Under the pieces are notes generated by a model, which was not told where the DNA came from, did no database searches, and worked only from the letters and a program-made list of their open reading frames with translations. Positions 36,567-45,189 of a DNA stretch of 57,594 nucleotides are shown here, one piece after another. The first letter of the stretch is position 1. The number at the start of each line of letters is the position of its first letter. The translations under genes and the position numbers were made by a program. Source of the DNA: an uncultured Phycisphaerales bacterium (GTDB lineage: Bacteria; Planctomycetota; Phycisphaerae; Sedimentisphaerales; Anaerobacaceae); contig CALEZT010000274.1 of the NCBI GenBank assembly GCA_937927975.1, positions 1-57,594 of the forward strand, in the 5' to 3' direction.

Positions 36567-38357
36567 ATGATTTATCTGGTGTGTATTTGCGCGTACCTCC
36601 TGCTGCTGGCAGGGATCGGGATTCGTCAGTCGCGTCGTGTCAAGAGCGAAGAGGATTTCACGGTCGCCGGGCGGTCGCTCTCGCCGTGGGTTATGGTCTG
36701 CACCATGCTGGCCGTGTGGATCGGCACCGGCTCGATCGTCGGCAATGCCGAGCAGACCTACAAGACTGGGATGGCCGCGTTGATCCTGCCGATCGGCACG
36801 TTCTTCGGCATGATTCTCTTGTCGCTGATCGCCAGTCGGGCGAGGAATATCGAGGCCACCAGCGTTCCAGGGATCATCCAGAGCCGTTTCGGCAACACCG
36901 CGCGAGGTTTGGCGATGTTCAGCTTGATCATCGCCTACATGGTGATCGTGAGTTATCAGTTCAACGCCGGCGGCGCTGTGCTGGAGGTCATTGCGGGCGA
37001 CAAACCGCCGGTGACCGTTTCCTCGGGAGACCAACTGACCCGGCGGCAGCTTCTCAAGGGCCGCCTGGTCTTTGCGCCGGAGAAGGATTGGGCCGGCAGC
37101 ACGAGTCTGACTCTCGCCACGGGTTCCGACCCAAGCGCACCGACCCTGCACTGGCCTGTCCATGTCGTGGTGTCCGACGACCTGAAGGCCGCGAAACAGG
37201 ACGCTGAGAAAGCCGGACGCGGTACGGCGGTCAAACGCAGTGGTTCTGCCCGCTTGTATCTGAATGCCGACCTCCTGTCCGGATCTCAGTACACCGTTGC
37301 GAGCGTCCCGGATCATGGAACGCTTACGCTGGTCGAGCCCATCCTCACGGCCAGGACGGCAACTCTGATTGCCGCCGTCTGCATCGTCGTCTACACCATG
37401 CTGGCGGGTCTGATGAGCCTGGCCTCGATGGATATCCTCAACGGCAGCGCGATCATGCTGACCATGGTGATCGCTTTGCCGGTGTACTGGTTCAAAGCGG
37501 GGGGGTGGAGCGGGATGGAGGCCGCCTTCGCCGCCATGGGCGACCGAACGCACCACATGCAGTTTTGGGGGGTCTACTCGAACGCGGACATGATCAACTA
37601 TATCCTCCCTGTCTTCCTGCTCGTCCTGGGCGACGCCAACCAGTATCAGCGCATCTTCGCCAGTCGGAATGCCAAGGGGGCAAAGACCGCGGTCACCGCT
37701 ATGATCTTCGTGGCCTTCGCAGTCGAGTTGCTGATTATCGCCTGCGCCTGGATCGTGGCCAGCATGACGCCGGACCCCGAAAACGGCAAGTACATTCTCA
37801 TCTATGCGGCCAAGCACTACCTGATCCTGCCCATGGGATGTCTCTTCATGGTGACGGTTGTGGCCATTATCTTCTCTACCGCCAACTCCTTCTTGCACGT
37901 CTCGGCATCCACAGCGATCACCGATGTATATCTGGCTTACATCAATCCGAAGGCGGGGCAGAAGCGTCTTCTCTTCCTCAGCCGGCTGATGGTTGTCGTT
38001 TTTGGCCTGATCGCCTTCTTCGTGACGCTGATGTTCGCGGAGACGACCGGTTTCTTCCGCAAGGCCTTGTATGCCTTCACCATCTACGGTTCCTCGATCA
38101 CGCCGACGTTGGTGGCGGCCATCGTCTGGAAGCGTGCCACTAGGGCAGGCGCCGTGGCGTCGATCCTCACGGGGACCGTGGTGAGCCTGGTCTGGAGCGA
38201 GGCGGACTTCATCCATCGACTTCTGCCGCCGGCCGCTTCCGGACTCGATGCGGTGCTGCCGGCGCTTCTGGCTTCGGTCACGTGTCTGGTCGTGGTCAGC
38301 CTGCTGACCAAGGAGAAGGTGAGTCCGAAGGATGCGGCGGCAACGCCAGCGGTCTGA
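36567..38357 (+). CDS. Sodium:solute symporter (SSS) with an inserted extracytoplasmic domain
   Basis: Inner-membrane Na+-coupled uptake carrier, 596 residues from ATG 36567 (AAAGGGTGG upstream). TM1 (2-20) is followed by the family hallmark EEDFTVAGRSLSPW, then GTGSIVGNAEQ and the conserved TSVPGIIQSRFG loop, LGDANQYQRIFASRNAKGAK, FSTANSFLHVSAS and later helices. Unusually, about 115 residues are inserted at about 145-260, after the fourth helix, in a loop predicted to face the periplasm. The insert contains LTRRQLLKGRLVFAPEKDWAG and YTVASVPDHGTLTL, which resemble cadherin-like tandem repeats of surface proteins. It may capture or screen oligosaccharides. The substrate is probably a sugar, sugar acid or proline-like compound. 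It lies between the ALDH gene and the GH27 fusion gene. Confidence 0.87.
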   Translation: MIYLVCICAYLLLLAGIGIRQSRRVKSEEDFTVAGRSLSPWVMVCTMLAVWIGTGSIVGNAEQTYKTGMAALILPIGTFFGMILLSLIASRARNIEATSVPGIIQSRFGNTARGLAMFSLIIAYMVIVSYQFNAGGAVLEVIAGDKPPVTVSSGDQLTRRQLLKGRLVFAPEKDWAGSTSLTLATGSDPSAPTLHWPVHVVVSDDLKAAKQDAEKAGRGTAVKRSGSARLYLNADLLSGSQYTVASVPDHGTLTLVEPILTARTATLIAAVCIVVYTMLAGLMSLASMDILNGSAIMLTMVIALPVYWFKAGGWSGMEAAFAAMGDRTHHMQFWGVYSNADMINYILPVFLLVLGDANQYQRIFASRNAKGAKTAVTAMIFVAFAVELLIIACAWIVASMTPDPENGKYILIYAAKHYLILPMGCLFMVTVVAIIFSTANSFLHVSASTAITDVYLAYINPKAGQKRLLFLSRLMVVVFGLIAFFVTLMFAETTGFFRKALYAFTIYGSSITPTLVAAIVWKRATRAGAVASILTGTVVSLVWSEADFIHRLLPPAASGLDAVLPALLASVTCLVVVSLLTKEKVSPKDAAATPAV

Positions 38358-38379
38358 TTGTTCAGAAAGGAGCAGGCTC

Positions 38380-41169
38380 ATGAACTGTCTCAGAATCACC
38401 CTGGTCTGTGCATTCATCGGTATCTGTGCCGGAATCGGTGGGGCAGGCGAGCCGGAATCGACCTCCGGCGAGACCCCGCGGCACACCGCCAGAGACAGGC
38501 CGGTGAAGGTCTTCATCCTGGCAGGGCAATCCAATATGGAGGGCCACGGCCAGATCCCCAGTCTCGATCACCTGGGCGACCATCCGGAATACGGCCATCT
38601 GCTCAGGCTCTTGAAGCGTGCCGACGGTTCCTGGGCGATCCGTGACGATGTGACCATCTCCTATCGGTCGGAGCGGCGAAAGGAGCCCAACGGGCCGCTC
38701 ACCCTCGGTTGGGGGGCCTCGGCCAACGAGATCGGTCCGGAGTTGATGTTCGGTACGATCATGGGCGAACTCTATGACGAGCACGTCCTGCTGATCAAGA
38801 CCGCCTGGGGCGGCAAGGATGTGTACTGTGACTTTCGATCGCCCAGCGCCGGGGATCCGACCGAGGACGAAGCCGCTCTCCTGAAGAAACAGGCATCCGG
38901 CGGCACGAGTCGTGAGATGGGGGTTTACTACCGCAAGATGGTTGCGGAAATCAAGGAGTGCCTGGACCATATCGAGGACATCGTGCCGGGGTACCATGGA
39001 CAGGGTTATGAGATCGCGGGGATGGCCTGGTTCCAGGGCTGGAACGATTTCTGCCAGTGGCCCACCCGCGTGGAGGATCGGTGGGTCGGCCTGGGAGTCA
39101 TCGAGAGTTATCCTCGCAATCTCGCAGCCATGTTTCGTGACCTGCGCAAGGATCTCGACGCACCCGACATGCCGATCGTCATCGGCGAACTGGGGGTCGG
39201 CGGGCACGAGATGACCAGGAGGGCGGAGAACCCCAGGGATCGCGAGGCGGTCGCCATGGTGAAATTCCGCCAGGCGCAGAAAGCGGTGGCCCAGGAGGCA
39301 TCGCTCCGGAACGTCATGTTCGTACCTACCGCCGATTTCTGGGATTCGCGATTGGAGGAACTCCGTGTCATGGCGGACAAGTATGGGCGCGTCAAGAAGG
39401 AGAAGGAGATCCCGGATACGCCTGACAATGTGTTGCCCACCAAAGAGTTGAGCGACGAGTACCGACGTCTGGGGGGGCACTGGTACTGTCACTACAACGG
39501 GTCGGCCGCGAACTACTCGTTGATCGGCTACGCCCTGGCCAAGGCGTTGCGGGCCGACTCCAGGCTGGCCATGACGCCGCCGATGGGGTGGAACAGTTGG
39601 AATGCGTTCGAGAAGAACATCAACGAGAAGCAGATTCAGGAGATTGCCGATGCGATGGTGAGCTCGGGTATGCGGGACGCGGGCTACACGTACCTCGTCC
39701 TCGACGACGCCTGGATGGCGAGCAAGCGGGACGAGAACGGCCGCCTCGTCGCGGACCCCGACAAATTCCCCAGCGGCATGAAAGCCATAGGCGACTACAT
39801 TCACAGCAAGGGATTGAAGTTCGGCATCTATCAGGACCGGGGGAAGATGACCTGCCAGCAGTTGCCGGGGAGCCTGGGGTTCGAGCGAATCGACATGGAG
39901 ACCTTCGCCGAATGGGGGGTAGACTACATCAAGATGGACAGTTGCTTCGCCGAGAGCAACGGGCGAATGAGCGAGGAGGACTATGCGCTCTTCCGCAAGG
40001 GGATTGAGGCGACGGGGCGACCTATCGTGTTGAGCATTTCCGATTTCGGGAATGCCGCCTGGGCGTGGGGCGGCAAGGAATTCGCCCAACTGTGGCGGAC
40101 GTCGAATGACATTTATCCCTGGATGGGCTCGATCTACGGCTGTGCGGAAACATCGGCCGGCGACCGGGCCATTCATCCGGCCTTCAACGGACTCTGGCAG
40201 TTTGCGGGACCGGGCCACTGGAACGACCCGGACATGCTGCAGGTCGGCAACCTCAAGGACATGGCAGAGGACCGGCGTGAGGTCGCGGACCGGGCGCACT
40301 TCAGCCTCTGGTGCATGCTTGCCGCTCCCCTGATGGCCGGCAACGACCTGCGTACGATGAGCGATCAGACCCGCAGGATCCTGACGGCGCCCGAGCCGAT
40401 CGCGGTGAATCAGGACCCGCGTGGCATTCAGGCATACAGGATTGTCAATGAGAACGGCCGTGAGGTGTACAACAAACCCCTGGCGGATGGGACCACCGCC
40501 GTGTTGCTTCTCAACAAACGGCGGGAGAAGGCCGACATCACGGTGCGATGGGACCAGATCGGTTTGGCGGGGAGCCAACCGGTGCGGGATCTCTGGACGC
40601 GAGAGGACCTGGGCGACATCGAAAACTCGTTCACGGCCCGCGGCCTCAACGAGCACGAGCACCGAATGATCAAGGTCGGCAGGCCGGGGCCGCCGCTGCC
40701 TGCGCCTTCGCCGGTGCCGCCTGAGAGGTACACGGTCACTCGCCAGGGGCGGACCTATCTGAGCGACCTGTACTACATCTGGAAGTCGGGCAACGCGCCC
40801 GTGTACGACGCGACATCTGGCGGCGAACCGATCCGGATCGCCGGTCGCACCTTCGACAAGGGCCTCGGCGCCAAGGGCAAGTGTGCGGTGATGTTCAAGG
40901 TCAACAGCCGCGCCGCCCGATTCCGGGCCACGGTGGCGATGGATGCGGCTGCTCCGGAAGACGCCAAGGGACGGTTCCGCGTGCAGAACGGGGATTTTTT
41001 CAGCAATAAGGTCCTGTGGGACAGCCGCGACATGACGAAAGACACGCCCCCGAAGGAAATCGACATCGCATTGAAGGATGTCCAGTGCCTGATGCTGGTC
41101 TTCGATGGGAAGAACGCTCTGGGCAACTGGGCGGATGCCTGCGTGATCCGCGAAACTGCCGGCGATTGA
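38380..41169 (+). CDS. Secreted fusion: SASA-type carbohydrate esterase, GH27 alpha-galactosidase, NPCBM
   Basis: A 929-residue exported multidomain enzyme; ATG 38380 follows AAAGGAG, 22 bases after the symporter stop. Signal peptide 1-23. Residues about 41-395 are a sialate-O-acetylesterase-like (SGNH) domain: VFILAGQSNMEGHG with nucleophile Ser51, and HWYCHYNGSAANYSLIG near its end with the His. Residues about 400-775 are a GH27 barrel: TPPMGWNSWNAFE, YIKMDSC with nucleophile Asp near 519, and NDPDMLQVGN with the acid/base Asp near 617. Residues about 790-925 match an NPCBM-type module (DLYYIWKSGNAPVYD, IAGRTFDKGLGAKGKC). It would remove acyl groups and terminal alpha-galactose from one substrate. 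All active-site residues appear intact. GH27 and the esterase are usually separate proteins. Confidence 0.88.
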   Translation: MNCLRITLVCAFIGICAGIGGAGEPESTSGETPRHTARDRPVKVFILAGQSNMEGHGQIPSLDHLGDHPEYGHLLRLLKRADGSWAIRDDVTISYRSERRKEPNGPLTLGWGASANEIGPELMFGTIMGELYDEHVLLIKTAWGGKDVYCDFRSPSAGDPTEDEAALLKKQASGGTSREMGVYYRKMVAEIKECLDHIEDIVPGYHGQGYEIAGMAWFQGWNDFCQWPTRVEDRWVGLGVIESYPRNLAAMFRDLRKDLDAPDMPIVIGELGVGGHEMTRRAENPRDREAVAMVKFRQAQKAVAQEASLRNVMFVPTADFWDSRLEELRVMADKYGRVKKEKEIPDTPDNVLPTKELSDEYRRLGGHWYCHYNGSAANYSLIGYALAKALRADSRLAMTPPMGWNSWNAFEKNINEKQIQEIADAMVSSGMRDAGYTYLVLDDAWMASKRDENGRLVADPDKFPSGMKAIGDYIHSKGLKFGIYQDRGKMTCQQLPGSLGFERIDMETFAEWGVDYIKMDSCFAESNGRMSEEDYALFRKGIEATGRPIVLSISDFGNAAWAWGGKEFAQLWRTSNDIYPWMGSIYGCAETSAGDRAIHPAFNGLWQFAGPGHWNDPDMLQVGNLKDMAEDRREVADRAHFSLWCMLAAPLMAGNDLRTMSDQTRRILTAPEPIAVNQDPRGIQAYRIVNENGREVYNKPLADGTTAVLLLNKRREKADITVRWDQIGLAGSQPVRDLWTREDLGDIENSFTARGLNEHEHRMIKVGRPGPPLPAPSPVPPERYTVTRQGRTYLSDLYYIWKSGNAPVYDATSGGEPIRIAGRTFDKGLGAKGKCAVMFKVNSRAARFRATVAMDAAAPEDAKGRFRVQNGDFFSNKVLWDSRDMTKDTPPKEIDIALKDVQCLMLVFDGKNALGNWADACVIRETAGD

Positions 41170-41213
41170 AAACAGGGATGCCGACTCGCACCCATAATCA
41201 GAAGGAGGCCATC

Positions 41214-42875
41214 ATGAACAAGAAGGCAATGCTCACGGTCTTGACTCTCATTGCGCTGGGCCGGATGTGTGAAGGCCAGGAGAGGAGAACGACGCCGGAA
41301 GACACGCAGCCGGGAGTCGTGACGTCAAACTCGCGAGGTTTGCACGGCTACATCGGCTACAGTGCGACGCGGCCATCCGATCCGGGTGAATACGGGGCCG
41401 GGATGGGATTTTACTCAGCGGTCTGGCCTCTGATTCGCGAGCCGCTTGCCGGTTTCCAGATCGGTCTGGCGGGTACGTGGATCACGCCGGATAACCGCGA
41501 CAACAAGGACAAGCCCCTGGCTCCCGTCGGCACGCGTGCACGCGACAACTGGTCCGAACGAGGCCCGACCTATTCGAGCGTGTTTCAGACTTTGGAAGGG
41601 GGCCTGGGCTATTGGGCGCGGAACCACTTTCGCTACGGGCCGCCCAAATTCAGCATGAATGCGACGCCGCAATGTTACGACTATGAGATTGGATCGCCCG
41701 GGTGGAGCTTCTTCTACCACGATGAGGCCCTGCCCGACAACCGTCTGGGCATTGCCCAGTTGAGCAACCGGGTGCTCATTCCGCCCGACGCCCTGCCATT
41801 TCAGGGCAATCCAAACGGCAAGTTCCTTGGGTATGCATACATGGCTCTGCCTTTCACCGAACCCACCACAGGCGACTTGCCGACGGGCGATCAGAGCTGG
41901 ACTCTCTTTCTCAGTGCAGCGAATTTCAAGGGTCCTTTGGCCTACTATATCCCTGAGACCTGGAGCAAGATCGCCAAACTGTTCGACTACCCGTTCATCT
42001 ACGGCCGGGGACTGGACGCTCGGCCGGGGCTTTCGGGTGGCGGCGCCATGGAGATCAATACCGTCCCGTGCTTCCTTTCGAAAGACGCCAAAGGCGACGT
42101 CTATTCCAAGATCCCCAAGTTGTTTTTCCCGGTGAACGACAAGGCAGAGGCCCGGCTGGTCCAGGACGTCATGTACTATTCCAAGGCGGCTTTGTACGAT
42201 GCCTTCAAGGCGTGGCGGGATGGGGGGGCCCCGTGCTCCGGCCGCTTCGACGAGAAGGGGGTCTGGAAGTCCACCTTGAGCACGAGAATGCCCGGCTTCA
42301 ATCAGGCGGGCAAGAAGATCCATGGTGTTGAGGGCGTGTTCACGACCAAGGTGTTCGAGGACAACATCTGGGGTGTGCAGTGGTTGCCCAACGATGCCTA
42401 CCCGGATGGACGTTTTCCGCAGTATTTCAAGTACCAGGGCAATGAACTCGTCGTCGTTTCCGAAGCGGATGTGCCCGAGGAAACGAATCTTCTGACCAAG
42501 GAGTTCCGCCTGGCCAAGCCGGGCCCCGCCTATACGTCGCCTGCGGGCGGGGCTTGGACGAATCCCGGGCCCTCACGCGGCCCATACAAGGTCAGGCTCG
42601 CCGATGGTTCGGTGGCGACATACCATTGGTATCGATTCGTCGACCAGCCTTCATTCCAGCAGTATGACTACAGTCCCGAGAAGAAGGCCAAGCTCCAGGC
42701 TCTCGTCGAGAAGATCCACGCGGCGTGGCCCATTGACCGGGACTACATGGCCCCGCCCACCCGCGGCGAACTGGTCGCGCTGGACCCGGCTCTCTTCGTC
42801 ACTCCTCCCGCGGGCCTGGAAGTGGGATACGTGCCGATCGTAACCCGCCAGGAAGCGGCGCAGGACGAGAGCTGA
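41214..42875 (+). CDS. Family-A secreted protein, unknown function (copy 1)
   Basis: A 553-residue exported protein; ATG 41214 with GAAGGAGG six bases upstream. A signal peptide (MNKKAMLTVLTLIALGRMCEG) precedes a domain I do not recognise. Strongly conserved with the copy at 45190: GLHGYIGY, GYWARNHFRYGPPKFSMNA, QCYDYEIGSPGWSFFY, NRVLIPPDALPFQGNPNG, YYIPETWSK, FIYGRGLDARPG, and the C-terminal FQQYDYSPEKKAKLQALVEKIHAAW and GYVPIVTRQE. Many aromatic and Gly residues suggest a beta-rich, carbohydrate-handling fold. Family-B follows after 50 bases and a second family-A copy after that, forming an A-B-A block directly behind the GH27 fusion. It could be a binding protein, a lyase or a hydrolase; no catalytic motif can be named. 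Confidence 0.75.
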   Translation: MNKKAMLTVLTLIALGRMCEGQERRTTPEDTQPGVVTSNSRGLHGYIGYSATRPSDPGEYGAGMGFYSAVWPLIREPLAGFQIGLAGTWITPDNRDNKDKPLAPVGTRARDNWSERGPTYSSVFQTLEGGLGYWARNHFRYGPPKFSMNATPQCYDYEIGSPGWSFFYHDEALPDNRLGIAQLSNRVLIPPDALPFQGNPNGKFLGYAYMALPFTEPTTGDLPTGDQSWTLFLSAANFKGPLAYYIPETWSKIAKLFDYPFIYGRGLDARPGLSGGGAMEINTVPCFLSKDAKGDVYSKIPKLFFPVNDKAEARLVQDVMYYSKAALYDAFKAWRDGGAPCSGRFDEKGVWKSTLSTRMPGFNQAGKKIHGVEGVFTTKVFEDNIWGVQWLPNDAYPDGRFPQYFKYQGNELVVVSEADVPEETNLLTKEFRLAKPGPAYTSPAGGAWTNPGPSRGPYKVRLADGSVATYHWYRFVDQPSFQQYDYSPEKKAKLQALVEKIHAAWPIDRDYMAPPTRGELVALDPALFVTPPAGLEVGYVPIVTRQEAAQDES

Positions 42876-42925
42876 ACACCTCGACGCAAAGTCAAAAGTG
42901 CGAAACCCACGCGGAAGGACACGCC

Positions 42926-45100
42926 ATGAACAGTTCATCACCACAAGGGGCTTCACACAAGAGCCTGGTCACCCTGATCTGCACGCTGGCCGTTTCAAGT
43001 CCCCTCTGGGCTCAGGGGGCCGCTCCTGTGCTGCATTGGAGTTTCGATCGCGTGGCGGACGCGAACGTACCGGAGTCCATTACTGGCGGCGCAGATGCAG
43101 TCACAGGCAAGTTCCGGCTGATCGATGGCGTCAGAGGCAAGGCGATCGTCATGGACGGCTACACCACCTGCGTCCATCGTAAGGCCCAGCAAGTCCCGAA
43201 TCTTGAGCGGGGCTTCACCATCGAAGCCTGGATTGCCTTGGGCGCCTATCCATGGAACTGGGCGCCGATCGCCGCTCAAGAAAACACCGTCAGCATGAAC
43301 AGCAACCGGGACAAATTGAGTTGGCCGGATGATATTGCCGCCGACTCGCCCAGGGAGGGTTTCTTTTTCGGGGTTGGCCCACAGGGTCATCTGGGGCTGC
43401 ACCTCGGCGCCGACGGCTGGCGCGTGTGCAAGACCGAGCGGAGCATACCGCTTCGAGCCTGGACGCACGTCGCCGCGTCGTATGCGCCGAAACGGGGGAT
43501 CGTTCTCTACATCAACGGCGAGCAGGCCGCTCGCATGGACTGTGAAGGCGTCTTCTCCAGTGCTGCTGCAGAAGACCTCCGGATGGGGATGGCTCGCCAG
43601 AAGATCGAGCCGTCCCACCCGGTTAGGGCTTTCGCGACGCTGCCCTGCTGGTACGCACTGGATGGAGTGCTTGACGAATTGAAGATCTACGATGTGTGTC
43701 TGGACGACAAGGCAGTTGCCGAGAGTTCCAAGGCGTTGCAGCCGGCCTTGGCTCCGGATCTGCCCAGGAGAGTAATGCCTTCGGGGCCTCCCGGTCCCGG
43801 CAAGTTTGGCGCTTCCTACGTGAACCTCTCCTACCATCCCGAATGGGATGCCCTCTGGCGTGTGTCTTCCGACCCGGACATCGTGGTCCAGTTCGACGAT
43901 TCGCCGATCCGGGTCGTCTTCTGGCGAGGCACGCGGTACGGTCCTGCCTGGGTCATGGAGAACGACCTATGGATGGCGGACCAGAGCATCGAGAATTTCA
44001 ATGGGCGGGACGGCTGCATCGAGCATATGCTGGACTACTATTGCCGATTCTCGCACGTGCGGATCATCGAGAACACGCCCGCTCGCGTAGTGGTGCATTG
44101 GCGCTACTGTCCCACCTCGGCCAACGGCAATCACTCCCAGGTCAACCCCGTCTCAGGGTGGGAAGACTGGGTGGATGAGTATTACACGTTCTATCCTGAC
44201 CAAGTGGGCGTTCGCAAAGTCGTTCTTCACACCGACGGAGAGGCCCTGTGGCCCGAGGAGGTCATTGGGCTTTGCCAGCCGGGCCAGAGGCCTGAAGACG
44301 TCGTGGATCTGTCGGCCCTGACGCTGGTGAATCTCCACGGCCAGGCCCACACCTACACCTGGGCGGAACGCTCGCCCGTCATTCGCAAGAAGGGCCGCTG
44401 GGAACGTGGCGGCTACATCGATTTCGGCGATGCCCCGGGCGAGAGCCCCAACATCATGATGGTCAACTTCAAGTCCGCGTACAAGCCGTTCCAGATCTTC
44501 GAGTTGGACTGCAACTTCAGCGTCTTCGCCCACGAGCATCGCAAGGAAGTGTCGCACTTTCCCTGGTGGAACCACTGGCCTGCGGCGTTGATTCCGTCCG
44601 ATGGCCGCTATTGCCAGGCGGCCGATCGTCCTTCGCATTTCTCGCTGGCCTGGGCCACTCCAAATCCCCATCGGGGGGAAAACAATACGTATTACTGGAC
44701 CTGGATCTATGGTGCGACGCGTGATGATCCACGAACTCTGGCCCCTCTGGCCAAGTCCTGGGTGCGGCCTCCCGAGCTGACTCTTGCATCCGGCGGCGCG
44801 AGCAGTCGGTACGACTCGACCCAGCGATGTTATGTCGTCTCTCGCGCGAAAGGCGCAGAGCAGAGCAAGCTGGAGGCGACGCTGAAAGCGGATTCCGAGC
44901 ATCCGGTAGTCAATCCCTCACTGGTCATCCAGGATTGGGGGGATCGTCCGGCACATCTGATCGTGAACAATGAAAGGATGACTCCGGGCAGCGATTTTCG
45001 CACAGGCTACGTTCGCAGAGTCAACGACTACGATCTTGTGCTCTGGCTCAGGATGAAATCCGATCGGCCGGTCACGATCACCCTCAGCACGGCTCCATAG
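42926..45100 (+). CDS. Family-B secreted protein: LamG-like domain plus unknown domain
   Basis: A 724-residue exported protein; ATG 42926 follows GGAAGGA. The signal peptide runs to about 31. A LamG/concanavalin-like domain spans about 35-270 (VLHWSFDRVADANVPES, MDGYTTC, TIEAWIALGAYPWNW, YALDGVLDELKIYD). The C-terminal 450 residues match the paralogue at 12148: YVNLSYHPEWDALW, DPDIVVQFDDS, RVVFWRGTRYGPAWV, LWMADQS, CRFSHVRIIE, VVVHWRY, DEYYTFYPDQVGVRKV. A 26-residue insertion in the LamG part accounts for most of the length difference. It lies between two family-A genes. Conserved Arg, His, Tyr and Asp suggest an enzyme; a new polysaccharide lyase or hydrolase is one possibility. The function is unknown. 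Confidence 0.75.
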   Translation: MNSSSPQGASHKSLVTLICTLAVSSPLWAQGAAPVLHWSFDRVADANVPESITGGADAVTGKFRLIDGVRGKAIVMDGYTTCVHRKAQQVPNLERGFTIEAWIALGAYPWNWAPIAAQENTVSMNSNRDKLSWPDDIAADSPREGFFFGVGPQGHLGLHLGADGWRVCKTERSIPLRAWTHVAASYAPKRGIVLYINGEQAARMDCEGVFSSAAAEDLRMGMARQKIEPSHPVRAFATLPCWYALDGVLDELKIYDVCLDDKAVAESSKALQPALAPDLPRRVMPSGPPGPGKFGASYVNLSYHPEWDALWRVSSDPDIVVQFDDSPIRVVFWRGTRYGPAWVMENDLWMADQSIENFNGRDGCIEHMLDYYCRFSHVRIIENTPARVVVHWRYCPTSANGNHSQVNPVSGWEDWVDEYYTFYPDQVGVRKVVLHTDGEALWPEEVIGLCQPGQRPEDVVDLSALTLVNLHGQAHTYTWAERSPVIRKKGRWERGGYIDFGDAPGESPNIMMVNFKSAYKPFQIFELDCNFSVFAHEHRKEVSHFPWWNHWPAALIPSDGRYCQAADRPSHFSLAWATPNPHRGENNTYYWTWIYGATRDDPRTLAPLAKSWVRPPELTLASGGASSRYDSTQRCYVVSRAKGAEQSKLEATLKADSEHPVVNPSLVIQDWGDRPAHLIVNNERMTPGSDFRTGYVRRVNDYDLVLWLRMKSDRPVTITLSTAP

Positions 45101-45189
45101 CCGATGACGTAGGATCGACGAGCCGTCCAAGGAGAGTACACGCGACTGACAAGAGATCTATTCCCTCACATGCTTCGAAGGAAGCCGTA

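Noticed and set aside
38380..41169. Possibility that the esterase and GH27 are two genes joined by sequencing error
   Set aside because: The frame is continuous through the linker near residue 395, with no stop, start or ribosome-binding site at the junction, and only the first domain has a signal peptide.
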